Source: Prevotella sp. UBA4217
GTDB taxonomy: Bacteria > Bacteroidota > Bacteroidia > Bacteroidales > Bacteroidaceae
Direction: 5' to 3'
Length of the DNA: 64,000 nucleotides
Assembly: GCA_002379425.1 (NCBI GenBank)
Contig: DFTH01000012.1
Span: 171,860-235,859 of the forward strand
Shown: one piece after another, positions 1 to 7,838 of the stretch
Layout of the letters: each line of letters opens with the position of its first letter
Position numbering within the stretch: position 1 is the stretch's first letter
Notes under the pieces: model-generated
What the model saw: the letters and a program-made list of their open reading frames with translations, nothing else
Told to the model about the DNA's origin: nothing
The model's database searches: none
Program-made: the position numbers and the translations under genes

Positions 1-643
1 AAACTATACCGGAAATTGCTGGCCGACCAGCCCGACGGATCAGTTCGAATCTGTGCCATCGGCTTTATGTCGGCCCTGGCTCAGTTGCTCGAATCAGGTC
101 CAGACGAGTATTCTGAACTTACTGGCGTGGAACTGGTGAGGCGCAAGGTGCAGGGACTCTTCGTGATGGGGGGGCAAATTTGGCGAAGACTCTTCGAGGC
201 CTGGCTATAACTTTGGACATAAGTCTGCACTGGGCTTCTCGAAGCGGGTGCTCGACCTGTGGCCTAAGACAACCAACATTTACTTCTCACCCAGTCTGAT
301 CGGTGACGATGTGGACTATGCGCCAAGTACGGTGATCGAAGATATCAACTGGACGGACGTGAACCCTATCAAGCAGGTCTATATGAACTATAATTGCAAT
401 ACGGGTCAGCGCATGTGGGACGCTCTGACAACGCTGCAGACACTACTGGGTAGCGACCTGTTTGAACTCTCGGAGCGCGGCACGATACACATTACCGAAG
501 ACGGCCTGATGCCTTTCGTGCCCGATCCGGAAGGAAACTGCTACTATCAGAAATATAGTGCCTCGCGCACGCCCTACTATCTGATGCTGATCAGGGATGC
601 GACCACCACGCCACCCACTGAGTTGAATAGTAAGAAACTATGA
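1..643 (+). pseudogene. Inosine-uridine nucleoside hydrolase-like protein, 5' truncated and frameshifted
   Basis: The reading frame is open from base 1, so the gene starts before the window. It reads RICAIGFMSALAQLLE and then ELVRRKVQGLFVMGG, the conserved core of Bacteroidetes nucleoside-hydrolase-like proteins. The frame then breaks at a run of seven G (168-174) and ends at 210. The next frame, open to the TGA at 641-643, continues the same protein (KFGEDSSRPGYNFGHKSALG, later MNYNCNTGQRMWD). Six G instead of seven would give one continuous frame. The family cleaves N-glycosidic bonds of nucleosides, but the N-terminal metal-binding aspartates lie outside the window. The break may be a real pseudogene, a phase-variable tract or a sequencing error. 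The gene is convergent with trpA and overlaps it by 6 bp. Confidence 0.75.
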
Positions 644-1414
644 ACGGAGCGCCTCGAACAACTTGTCGAGCGCTTCGTCGGCATCCTTGGATTCATTGAG
701 GAGGGTGACGAACTTTGAGCCGATAATGGCTCCGGCAGCATTGCTTTGTGCCGCTTCAAGAGTCTGCTTGTTCGAGATACCGAAGCCAATCATACGGGGA
801 TTGCGGAGGTTCATCGCGTTGATGCGACGGAAGTATTCCTGCTTGGCATCGTCGAAACTTTTCTGAGCACCTGTGATGGCAGCCGAGGAGACCATGTATA
901 TAAAGCCGTCTGTATTGTCGTCGATGAAGCGGATACGATCCTCAGAGGTTTCTGGCGTGATGAGCATAATGACACGCAAATCGTATTTGTCAGCAATAGG
1001 CTTTACAATATCCTGATAGTCCTTGAAAGGCAGGTCTGGGATGATCATGCCACTCACACCGCTCTCCACGCACGACTGACAGAACTCTTCAATGCCATAG
1101 TGCAGAATGGGGTTCAGATAACCCATCAGTACAAGCGGGATATCTACCTCGTCCTGGATCTCGCGGAGTTGGGTGAAGAGTGTATGTAGGTTCATGCCGT
1201 TCTTCAGCGCCTGGGTGGCGGCACTCTGGATCACAGGTCCGTCAGCCAGTGGGTCGCTGAAGGGAATGCCTACTTCAATCATGGCAATGCCACGACGTTG
1301 CATCGTCTTGATGACATCGCCCGTGCCTTCAAGTGTTGGGCAGCCGGCACAGAAGTAGAGCGACAGGAGTTTCTGGCCATTATTCTTTGCAAAAAGTTGA
1401 TTGATCTTGTTCAT
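638..1414 (-). CDS. trpA: Tryptophan synthase alpha subunit
   Basis: 258 residues, normal length. TrpA splits indole-3-glycerol phosphate into indole and glyceraldehyde 3-phosphate, passing indole to TrpB. The TIM-barrel catalytic region AMIEVGIPFSDPLADGP is present, with the catalytic glutamate near residue 47 and aspartate near 58. A phosphate-binding stretch MIGFGISNKQ lies near the C-terminus. It is the last gene of the trpB-E-G-D-C-F-A operon and starts 4 nt after trpF. Its partner TrpB is at the opposite end of the operon, an arrangement usual in Bacteroidetes but unlike enterobacterial trpBA. Confidence 0.97.
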   Translation of the reverse strand: MNKINQLFAKNNGQKLLSLYFCAGCPTLEGTGDVIKTMQRRGIAMIEVGIPFSDPLADGPVIQSAATQALKNGMNLHTLFTQLREIQDEVDIPLVLMGYLNPILHYGIEEFCQSCVESGVSGMIIPDLPFKDYQDIVKPIADKYDLRVIMLITPETSEDRIRFIDDNTDGFIYMVSSAAITGAQKSFDDAKQEYFRRINAMNLRNPRMIGFGISNKQTLEAAQSNAAGAIIGSKFVTLLNESKDADEALDKLFEALRS

Positions 1415-1418
1415 ATAA

Positions 1419-2030
1419 TTATAATCTGTTTAGATGGTCTATGAATTGTTTTAATGCGTTGATGTCCTTGAGAGCGGGTGCTTCTTCGAAGCGTGAGTTG
1501 AGATCAATACCAATGCATCTTGGGTGATGAAAGGATTTGACACGACTGGCATCGTCAGGACCTATGCCGCCGCTAAGCAGAAAGGGCGTCTCTCCATGAT
1601 AGTCTGTGAGGACGGACCAGTCGAATTTCTCTCCATTGCCGCCAACGGACTTGCCCTTGGTGTCGAAGAGGAAGTAATCGACAATGCCCTCATAGTCTCT
1701 CGTCTGTATCAGGTCCTGAGTAGAAGCAATATTAAAGGCTTTGATGAAGGGTCGGTCTGTTGCATTGCGCAGGCCGCTGATGAAGTCTGGCGACTCATGC
1801 CCGTGGAGTTGGATCAGATCGAGTTCAAATTCATTCACGTGCGCTACGATATCGTTGATTGTCGTATCGACAAAGACGCCGACTCGCTTGGCTCGCGTTG
1901 GTAGATAGTCAGGCCGTTCTGCGACGTAACGCTTCGACTGGGGCCAGAAGATCATTCCCAACCAGTCGATGCCTAACCTTTCTACCTGACGGATATTCTC
2001 CGCCTCACGCATGCCACAGATCTTAATCAT
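1419..2030 (-). CDS. trpF: Phosphoribosylanthranilate isomerase
   Basis: 203 residues. TrpF converts N-(5-phosphoribosyl)anthranilate to the carboxyphenylamino-deoxyribulose phosphate used by TrpC. The N-terminal MIKICGMRE holds the family's catalytic cysteine (C5), and the C-terminal PRCIGIDLNSRFE stretch carries the usual phosphate-binding and aspartate positions. Its start overlaps the trpC stop by 4 nt (ATGA), which implies translational coupling. It is a separate gene, not fused to trpC as in Escherichia coli. Confidence 0.96.
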   Translation of the reverse strand: MIKICGMREAENIRQVERLGIDWLGMIFWPQSKRYVAERPDYLPTRAKRVGVFVDTTINDIVAHVNEFELDLIQLHGHESPDFISGLRNATDRPFIKAFNIASTQDLIQTRDYEGIVDYFLFDTKGKSVGGNGEKFDWSVLTDYHGETPFLLSGGIGPDDASRVKSFHHPRCIGIDLNSRFEEAPALKDINALKQFIDHLNRL

Positions 2031-2815
2031 AACTGTGCAATGAAGTTTCTTAGGGCCAGACCAGGGTCTTCCTCCTTCATAAAATTCTCGCCTATGAGGA
2101 ATCCGTTGAAGCCGATGGCTTTCAGTTGCTTGACAATCTCTGGGTCGGAGATGCCGCTTTCGCTAACCTTCACGGTATCGGAGGGCAGACGACTGAACAA
2201 CCGATAAGAGTTGTTGACATCCGTCTCAAAGGTGCCAAGATTCCTGTTGTTGATACCACACATGTCAGGGCCAAGTTCGGCATATTCCGTCTCTTCCTCC
2301 GTGTGCATTTCCAATAGCACTTCCATATTCAGTTCATGGGCTTTGTCGATGAAGAGTTTGCACTGATCCTTCGTCAGACAGGAGGCAATCAGAAGAATAG
2401 CCGATGCCCCACATACGCGAGCCTGGTAGATTTGATATTCGTCGATGATGAAATTCTTATATAAGATAGGAATCTTTACCTTGGCGGCTTTGGCCAATCT
2501 GATGTGGGTCGTGCTTCCACCAAAATAGTTGGCATCCGTGAGAATGCTCAGGGCTGTGGCACCATTATTCTGATAACTGAGGGGAATCATACTGGCATCG
2601 GCATCTTTCTTGATCCACCCCTTAGAAGGCGACTTCCGCTTGAACTCAGCAATAATGCCTGTAGTCGATTGAAGCAGAGAATGTTTCATGGATGGTACGT
2701 CTGACTTCTTAAGGATTTCCACTCGACCTTCCAGATAGACTTGAGAGAGTTCTTTCCTGTAACGTTCAATTTCTTTTCTCTTGTAAGCAACGATTTCTTC
2801 TAAAATGTCTGCCAT
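2027..2815 (-). CDS. trpC: Indole-3-glycerol phosphate synthase
   Basis: 262 residues. TrpC closes the indole ring to make indole-3-glycerol phosphate. Family signatures are visible: IIAEFKRKSPSKGWI (catalytic lysine loop), ILYKNFIIDEYQIYQAR, the GINNRNLGTF loop and VSESGI near the C-terminus. It overlaps trpF by 4 nt. A 47-nt gap separates it from trpD; the gap contains several CTAG tetranucleotides resembling a decayed short repeat (2822-2866). Confidence 0.97.
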   Translation of the reverse strand: MADILEEIVAYKRKEIERYRKELSQVYLEGRVEILKKSDVPSMKHSLLQSTTGIIAEFKRKSPSKGWIKKDADASMIPLSYQNNGATALSILTDANYFGGSTTHIRLAKAAKVKIPILYKNFIIDEYQIYQARVCGASAILLIASCLTKDQCKLFIDKAHELNMEVLLEMHTEEETEYAELGPDMCGINNRNLGTFETDVNNSYRLFSRLPSDTVKVSESGISDPEIVKQLKAIGFNGFLIGENFMKEEDPGLALRNFIAQL

Positions 2816-2862
2816 ATTATTCTAGTATTTATTAACTAGGGTGCCCAGTTTGTCTAGGTTAC

Positions 2863-3873
2863 CTAGGAGTTTAACTTTGCGAATTTCTTGAAGGTTCTGA
2901 GTGCACTGCCGCTGTCGATGCTTTCACGGGCAATCTCAATGCACTCCTCAATGCTCTTCTCTCCTTTCTCCAATACCTGGATGCCAAAGGCTGCATTGGC
3001 GAGAACGATGTTCTTCTGGGCAGGGAGGGCACGATTTTCCAGCACACTATCAAAGATTTGGGCAGCCTCTTCCTCTGTGGCACCGCCAACGAGTTCTTCG
3101 GGTTTGGCTTTCTCGAAACCGAGGTCGTGTGGCGAGAAGATGCGCTCGTACTGCTTGGTGGTGACCTTGAAATCGCCAGTTAGCGAGATTTCGTCGTAAC
3201 CATCGATACTGTTCACGATACCATAGTCGATGCCAATCTTTTGATATACCTGGTTATAGAGACGCATCTGGTCGAGATTGGCGACTCCGAGCAACTGACA
3301 TTTTGGTTGACTGGGATTTACCAACGGACCTAAAAGGTTGAAAATCGTGGGGAACTGCAAGGCCTTGCGGATGGGGCCGACGAACTTCATGGCTTTGGCG
3401 AAGAGTTGGGCATGGAGATACACGATGCCAGCCTCGTCGAGACTGCGGTTCAGACGGTCGATATCGTCGGTAAACTTGATGCCATGGTGCTGGATCACAT
3501 TAGAGGCTCCTGATACAGAGGTGGCGGCATAGTTGCCGTGCTTAGCCACCTTATACCCAGCCCCTGCAATTACAAAACAACTGGTCGTAGAGATATTGAA
3601 GGTGTTCTTGCGGTCTCCGCCAGTGCCCACTACGTCGATATAACGGTCGGCTTTTAAGATGGCGGGCACACCTGTCTCCAGAATACCGTCGCGGAAGCCA
3701 AGCAGTTCATCAACGGTAACACCGCGCATTTGCAGAGCAGTCAGTAGGGCGGTAATCTGTTCGGTGGGAAATTCACTCTTGGTAATGCCCACTAAGATAT
3801 TCTTCATTTCTTCACGGGATAGTTCCTCGTGGTTCAGCATCCTGTTCAGGATATCTTTCATTGTCTGTGCCAT
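2863..3873 (-). CDS. trpD: Anthranilate phosphoribosyltransferase
   Basis: 336 residues. TrpD transfers phosphoribosyl from PRPP to anthranilate. The PRPP-binding motif DVVGTGGDRKNTFNIST lies near residues 80-97, followed by KHGNYAATSVSGASN. It is a stand-alone gene, not fused to trpG. The stop is a TAG inside a CCTAGG palindrome. The gene sits between trpG and trpC in the operon. Confidence 0.97.
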   Translation of the reverse strand: MAQTMKDILNRMLNHEELSREEMKNILVGITKSEFPTEQITALLTALQMRGVTVDELLGFRDGILETGVPAILKADRYIDVVGTGGDRKNTFNISTTSCFVIAGAGYKVAKHGNYAATSVSGASNVIQHHGIKFTDDIDRLNRSLDEAGIVYLHAQLFAKAMKFVGPIRKALQFPTIFNLLGPLVNPSQPKCQLLGVANLDQMRLYNQVYQKIGIDYGIVNSIDGYDEISLTGDFKVTTKQYERIFSPHDLGFEKAKPEELVGGATEEEAAQIFDSVLENRALPAQKNIVLANAAFGIQVLEKGEKSIEECIEIARESIDSGSALRTFKKFAKLNS

Positions 3874-3901
3874 AATCTTATGTCTTGTTTTTGTCGTTGG
3901 T

Positions 3902-4465
3902 TTAAAGGAATAGCCAGTTCTGTATCATCTTCCTGCCATCAGGGGTGAGCACACTCTCAGGGTGAAACTGGATGCCCCGGATGTTAAGCGTCTTATGTTT
4001 GAGGGCCATGATCTGTCCTTCATCACTTTCTGCCGTAATCTCCAGACAGTCAGGAAAGCCGGTCTTAGAGACCACCCACGAATGATAACGGCCCATCATG
4101 ATGCGGTTGGACAGACCGCTGAAAATCTCGTCGTTGCCAAACTGAGTGCCTTCTGTGGCAACCCCGTGGAATACATCGCTGAGATTCTCCAGTTTGCCAC
4201 CGAAAACCTCTCCGATGGCCTGATGGCCGAGACAGACGCCTAAGATGGGCTTCTTGCCGGCGTATGTGCGGATCACGTCGAGCAGCAATCCTGCCTCGGA
4301 GGGAACACCAGGACCTGGGGAAAGGATGATCTTACTGAACTGTTCCAGTTCTTTTAGTTCGAATTGGTCGTTGCGTAGGACGGTGACCTCTGCGCCCAGT
4401 TCTTTTACCAGATGACTCAGGTTATATGTAAACGAGTCGTAATTATCGATGATGACTATCTTCAT
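3902..4465 (-). CDS. trpG: Anthranilate synthase glutaminase component II
   Basis: 187 residues, the normal size of a stand-alone class I glutamine amidotransferase subunit. TrpG hydrolyses glutamine and delivers ammonia to TrpE. The nucleophile motif GVCLGHQAIGE and the His-Glu pair in GIQFHPESV are intact. It lies 18 nt downstream of trpE. The paralogue PabA has the same motifs, but the position in the operon decides for TrpG; it may also serve folate synthesis. Confidence 0.96.
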   Translation of the reverse strand: MKIVIIDNYDSFTYNLSHLVKELGAEVTVLRNDQFELKELEQFSKIILSPGPGVPSEAGLLLDVIRTYAGKKPILGVCLGHQAIGEVFGGKLENLSDVFHGVATEGTQFGNDEIFSGLSNRIMMGRYHSWVVSKTGFPDCLEITAESDEGQIMALKHKTLNIRGIQFHPESVLTPDGRKMIQNWLFL

Positions 4466-4483
4466 AATTCGTGAAATTCGTAG

Positions 4484-5884
4484 TTACATGTTCTCTGCCA
4501 TTAATATTGCACGGCGCAAAGCACCGAGTTTGTTGTTCACTTCCTGCAACTCGTATTCTTCGTTGCTCTTGGCTACGATGCCGCCACCAGCCTGGAACCA
4601 TAGTTCTCCGTTTCGCGACACAAAGGTACGGATGGTGATGGCTTGGTTCAGTGATCCATTCAGTCCGATGTAGCCGATGCAGCCTCCGTAGGCACCACGA
4701 TTGTGTGGTTCGTATTCAGATATGAGTTGCATGGCGCGCACTTTCGGGGCACCACTCAGCGTACCGGCTGGGAAAGTGTCGATAAAGGCCTTGATAGGAT
4801 CAGCCTTCTCGTCGAGTTCCCCACTGACGCGCGACACCAGGTGGATGACATGTGAGTAATACTGTAAGTCTTTATAGAAATCTACTTTTACGTTGTGACA
4901 GTTGCGTGACAGGTCGTTGCGTGCCAGATCTACGAGCATCACATGCTCCGCGTTCTCTTTCGGATCGTTGCGTAGATACTCGGCTCCCAGGCGGTCTGCC
5001 TCAGCGTCGCCCGTACGTTTGGTTGTGCCTGCAATCGGGTCGATGTAGGCCTTCCTTCCCTCTATGCGGCAGTGGGTCTCTGGCGAACTGCCGAAGATGC
5101 GGAAACCGCCGAAATCGAAGTAAAAGAGGTAGGGGGATGGATTGATGCTACGCAGGGCGCGATAGAGTTTGAAGTCATCACCCTCATATTTTTGGACGAA
5201 ACGACGGCTCAGTACGATCTGGAATACGTCGCCTCTCAGACAGTGCTTGATGCCCTTTCGGATGTTCGCCTTGTGCTCTTCGTCGGTCAGAGACGAGGTC
5301 GTCTCGCCCACGGGGTGGAAGTCGTAGGCCTGTATGCTGGTGCGATTCATCTGTTTGATGATCTCCGAGACCTCGGAGTCCTTGGAGTTCTCCGAGAGAC
5401 TGACCACCGTCAACAGATTATTGAAGTGGTCGAATACGATAATGTCTTTATAGAGGATATACAGCAGGTCAGGTGCATCGTTCTTGGCTTGTGTTTCATC
5501 CTTGACGGGGATGTCCTCAAAATAGCGCACGGCATTAAAGGAAGTATAGCCGTAGAGACCGTAATAGTTTGCGTGCTCACCCTCCACCACAATATGGTCG
5601 ATGAGGGCGTGGATGGCATTGTCAGAGCGGTAGTCTTTGTTCACCTCGTGCCCGAAGGTACTGCCGTCAGGGTAGGTGACGGTAGCCTCACCATGTCCGA
5701 TGGCGACACTGGCGATGGGGTTGATGCCGATAAAGGAGCGCGAGTTGTCCTTGTCGTGATAGTCGGAACTTTCCATCAGCGCACTCTGCGGATAAATGTC
5801 CCTCAGGCGCATATACACGCCTACAGGGGTATATAGATCAGCCAGTATTGTCCGGCTTACTGTCGTATATTTATAGGTAATCAT
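4484..5884 (-). CDS. trpE: Anthranilate synthase component I
   Basis: 466 residues. TrpE makes anthranilate from chorismate with ammonia from TrpG. The chorismate-binding domain fills the C-terminal half, with VFQIVLSRRF, DPIAGTTKRTGD, the DLARNDLSR stretch and AGTLSGAPKVRAM. The N-terminal LLESSDYHDKDNSRSFIGI region matches the part of TrpE where tryptophan binds for feedback inhibition. It is the second gene of the operon, 16 nt after trpB. Confidence 0.96.
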   Translation of the reverse strand: MITYKYTTVSRTILADLYTPVGVYMRLRDIYPQSALMESSDYHDKDNSRSFIGINPIASVAIGHGEATVTYPDGSTFGHEVNKDYRSDNAIHALIDHIVVEGEHANYYGLYGYTSFNAVRYFEDIPVKDETQAKNDAPDLLYILYKDIIVFDHFNNLLTVVSLSENSKDSEVSEIIKQMNRTSIQAYDFHPVGETTSSLTDEEHKANIRKGIKHCLRGDVFQIVLSRRFVQKYEGDDFKLYRALRSINPSPYLFYFDFGGFRIFGSSPETHCRIEGRKAYIDPIAGTTKRTGDAEADRLGAEYLRNDPKENAEHVMLVDLARNDLSRNCHNVKVDFYKDLQYYSHVIHLVSRVSGELDEKADPIKAFIDTFPAGTLSGAPKVRAMQLISEYEPHNRGAYGGCIGYIGLNGSLNQAITIRTFVSRNGELWFQAGGGIVAKSNEEYELQEVNNKLGALRRAILMAENM

Positions 5885-5900
5885 AATTCTAAATTCTTAA

Positions 5901-7109
5901 TTAAAACCTCCCGTATTCCTTCGCCATCTCCTTATTCTTCAGATAGGTTTCTACATCCTTGTCGCCACGGCCTGAGACTGTCAATACGACAATGTCCTCA
6001 GGCTTAAAGGTGAGTTTCTTCAGGGCCGCGATGGCATGGGCACTCTCGATGGCGGGGATGATACCTTCCATGCGAGTCAGTTCGTAGCCCCCATAGATGG
6101 CCTCATCGTCGTTGATGCTCAGTACCTGCGTGCGACCCTTCTTTGCCATGTTACAGTGCATCGGTCCCACACCAGGATAGTCGAGTCCTGCGGAGATGGT
6201 GAAAGCCTCTTGTATCTGGCCGTCCTCGTTTTGCATCACGAGCATCTTCGAACCGTGCAGAATACCTGTCGTCCCCTTATGGATGGTGGCTGCTGTATGG
6301 TCAGTCTCCCAACCGTGTCCGCCTGCCTCTGCCAGTACGATTTTTACGCGTTCGTCATTCACATAGTGGTAGATGGTGCCTGCGGCATTCGATCCTCCAC
6401 CGATACAGGCAATAAGGTAGTCGGGATAGTCGCGTCCGATCTTTTCTTCGAGTTGCCATTTGATTTCCTCGGAAATGATGCTCTGCATACGAGCCACGAG
6501 GTCAGGGTAGGGGTGAGGCCCCATTGTACTGCCCACGATGTAGAAGGTGTCGGCAGGATGGCAGCACCAGTCGCGGATGGCTTCCGAACAGGCGTCGCTC
6601 AGTGTCATGTTTCCCGTGCGGACGGGATGTACCTCGGCCCCCAGCATCTTCATGCGCTCCACATTCGTGTGCTGTCGCTCCACATCAGTGGCTCCCATAA
6701 AAACTTCGCACTTCATGTTCATCAGCGCACAGACTGTCGCTGTGGCGACGCCATGCTGACCTGCCCCCGTTTCAGCAATGATTCGGGTCTTACCCATCTT
6801 CTTTGCCAGCAGGATTTGACCGATAGTGTTGTTGATCTTGTGGGCGCCTGTGTGGTTCAGGTCCTCTCGCTTCAGGTAGAGTTGACAACCGTAGCGCTCA
6901 CTCATCCGCTTGGCATAATAGAGCGGTGACGGACGTCCCACGTAATCTTTCAACAAAGCGTGGTATTCCTGCTTGAATGACTCTGACTCGATGATTGGCA
7001 GGTAGGCGTCCTGCAGGTCATGGACACATTTGTAGAGAATCTCCGGCACATACGCTCCGCCGAACTCCCCGTAAAATCCTCTTTCATCTACAAAATAGTT
7101 CTCTTTCAT
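5901..7109 (-). CDS. trpB: Tryptophan synthase beta subunit
   Basis: 402 residues. This PLP enzyme condenses indole with serine. The PLP lysine is in NHTGAHKINNTIG near residue 90, and the glycine-rich phosphate loop is CIGGGSNAAGT. It is the TrpB1 type that pairs with TrpA. As first structural gene of the operon it lies directly downstream of the trp attenuator (7146-7266), so readthrough of that terminator controls all seven genes. Confidence 0.97.
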   Translation of the reverse strand: MKENYFVDERGFYGEFGGAYVPEILYKCVHDLQDAYLPIIESESFKQEYHALLKDYVGRPSPLYYAKRMSERYGCQLYLKREDLNHTGAHKINNTIGQILLAKKMGKTRIIAETGAGQHGVATATVCALMNMKCEVFMGATDVERQHTNVERMKMLGAEVHPVRTGNMTLSDACSEAIRDWCCHPADTFYIVGSTMGPHPYPDLVARMQSIISEEIKWQLEEKIGRDYPDYLIACIGGGSNAAGTIYHYVNDERVKIVLAEAGGHGWETDHTAATIHKGTTGILHGSKMLVMQNEDGQIQEAFTISAGLDYPGVGPMHCNMAKKGRTQVLSINDDEAIYGGYELTRMEGIIPAIESAHAIAALKKLTFKPEDIVVLTVSGRGDKDVETYLKNKEMAKEYGRF

Positions 7110-7145
7110 TTTATATCGTTGTTTTTGTGTATATTTCTTTGTTAC

Positions 7146-7172
7146 AAAAAAACTCGCCGCAGTCGCGACGAG
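7146..7172 (-). terminator. trp operon attenuator terminator
   Basis: On the minus strand an 8-bp stem (7153-7172, one G-T pair, 4-nt loop) is followed by seven T (7146-7152). Its outer arm, 7161-7168, is also perfectly complementary to 7211-7218, just past the leader peptide stop. The two pairings exclude each other, which is the terminator/antiterminator switch of ribosome-mediated attenuation. Confidence 0.88.
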
Positions 7173-7210
7173 CCTTTCTTATATCTGATGATAACATACG
7201 GCTGTGAGCC

Positions 7211-7218
7211 TCGCGACT
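7211..7218 (-). promoter_or_regulatory. Antiterminator segment of the trp leader
   Basis: AGTCGCGA on the minus strand lies 3 nt after the leader peptide stop codon. It can pair with TCGCGACT inside the terminator stem (7161-7168). A ribosome stalled on the Trp codons at 7237-7245 would leave it free; a ribosome at the stop codon (7222-7224) would cover it and let the terminator form. Confidence 0.8.
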
Positions 7219-7221
7219 ATT

Positions 7222-7266
7222 TTAATCTCGAGAGCGCCACCACCAATTGTTATACATACGTTCCAT
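7222..7266 (-). CDS. trpL: trp operon leader peptide
   Basis: A 14-residue open frame, MERMYNNWWWRSRD then TAA, with three consecutive TGG codons at 7237-7245. It begins about 19 nt after the likely transcription start and ends just before the antiterminator segment. Three Trp codons in a row directly ahead of a trp operon, together with the switchable hairpins, make a regulatory leader peptide the clear reading. Stalling at these codons when charged tRNA-Trp is scarce would favour expression of trpBEGDCFA. Confidence 0.88.
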   Translation of the reverse strand: MERMYNNWWWRSRD

Positions 7267-7289
7267 TTTCTCTTTTGCTATTCTGGGTG

Positions 7290-7321
7290 CAAATTTATAT
7301 ATTTTCCTCTTTCCCTGCAAA
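7290..7321 (-). promoter_or_regulatory. Promoter of the trp operon
   Basis: On the minus strand TTTG (7318-7321) is followed after exactly 20 nt by TAAATTTG (7290-7297). This matches the Bacteroidetes housekeeping promoter (TTTG, 19-21 nt, TAnnTTTG). Transcription would start near 7285, about 19 nt before the leader peptide. Confidence 0.8.
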
Positions 7322-7336
7322 TTTTTCAGTAACTTT

Positions 7337-7368
7337 TTTGATAAAATGAAAGAAAAAGATTATTTTTG
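7337..7368 (+). promoter_or_regulatory. Promoter of the thioesterase gene
   Basis: TTTG (7337-7340), 20 nt, TATTTTTG (7361-7368). It predicts a transcript start near 7375. This excludes a TTG start at 7366 and selects the ATG at 7390 for the following gene. It lies back to back with the trp promoter. Confidence 0.75.
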
Positions 7369-7389
7369 CCGACAATTTATTACGGAACT

Positions 7390-7806
7390 ATGACTTTGAA
7401 AGACTTTTTAGCAAAGGGCGACCGATTCGCAGCAGAGAATGGTTGTATTATAAAAGAGGTAAAAGAAGGTTATGCTCGTGCCGACATGGTCGTTACAGAG
7501 CACCATCTGAATGCGGGAGGCGTGTGCCAAGGTGGAGCCTATTTCACATTGGCAGACATCGCACTGGCTGCTGTGATGAACAGTCGTGGGGTACTTACCT
7601 TCGGCTTGGAAAACAATATAGTTTTCCTGAAAAGCGCGAAGGTAGGCGATATTCTAACAGCCGAGGCCACGGAAGTGTTCAATCATCACAAGATTCCCTA
7701 TGTCGATGTGCGTATTACCAACCAGCAGGGCGACCTCTGTTGTGTCGTCACAGGCATAGCATATAGAAAAGCCGTCAACCTGCAAGTTGACGGCTTGGAA
7801 ATATAG
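7390..7806 (+). CDS. PaaI-family hotdog-fold thioesterase
   Basis: 138 residues from the ATG at 7390, chosen because the promoter lies at 7337-7368. The motif NAGGVCQGGAYFTLADIALA is the hotdog thioesterase signature (Asn, then Gly-Gly helix, then Asp), with glutamine in place of the more usual histidine before Gly-Gly. Such enzymes hydrolyse acyl-CoA thioesters in the cytoplasm; the substrate cannot be told from the sequence. Its 3' end contains a perfect 11-bp inverted repeat inside the coding region. It is convergent with the glucokinase gene. Confidence 0.85.
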   Translation: MTLKDFLAKGDRFAAENGCIIKEVKEGYARADMVVTEHHLNAGGVCQGGAYFTLADIALAAVMNSRGVLTFGLENNIVFLKSAKVGDILTAEATEVFNHHKIPYVDVRITNQQGDLCCVVTGIAYRKAVNLQVDGLEI

Positions 7807-7826
7807 TCAGGAGAGCCCCGCTCTCC
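7769..7826. terminator. Two hairpins between convergent thioesterase and glucokinase genes
   Basis: An 11-bp perfect inverted repeat with a 6-nt loop (7769-7779 and 7786-7796) sits inside the last codons of the thioesterase. A second, 7-bp stem with a CCC loop (7810-7826) follows. Neither has a long T run, so they may act as RNA 3'-end stabilisers or as a bidirectional terminator. Confidence 0.6.
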
Positions 7827-7838
7827 TCCTTCTGTCTC

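Noticed and set aside
7366..7389. TTG start giving a thioesterase eight residues longer
   Set aside because: The codon is inside the -7 box of the predicted promoter, upstream of the expected transcript start.
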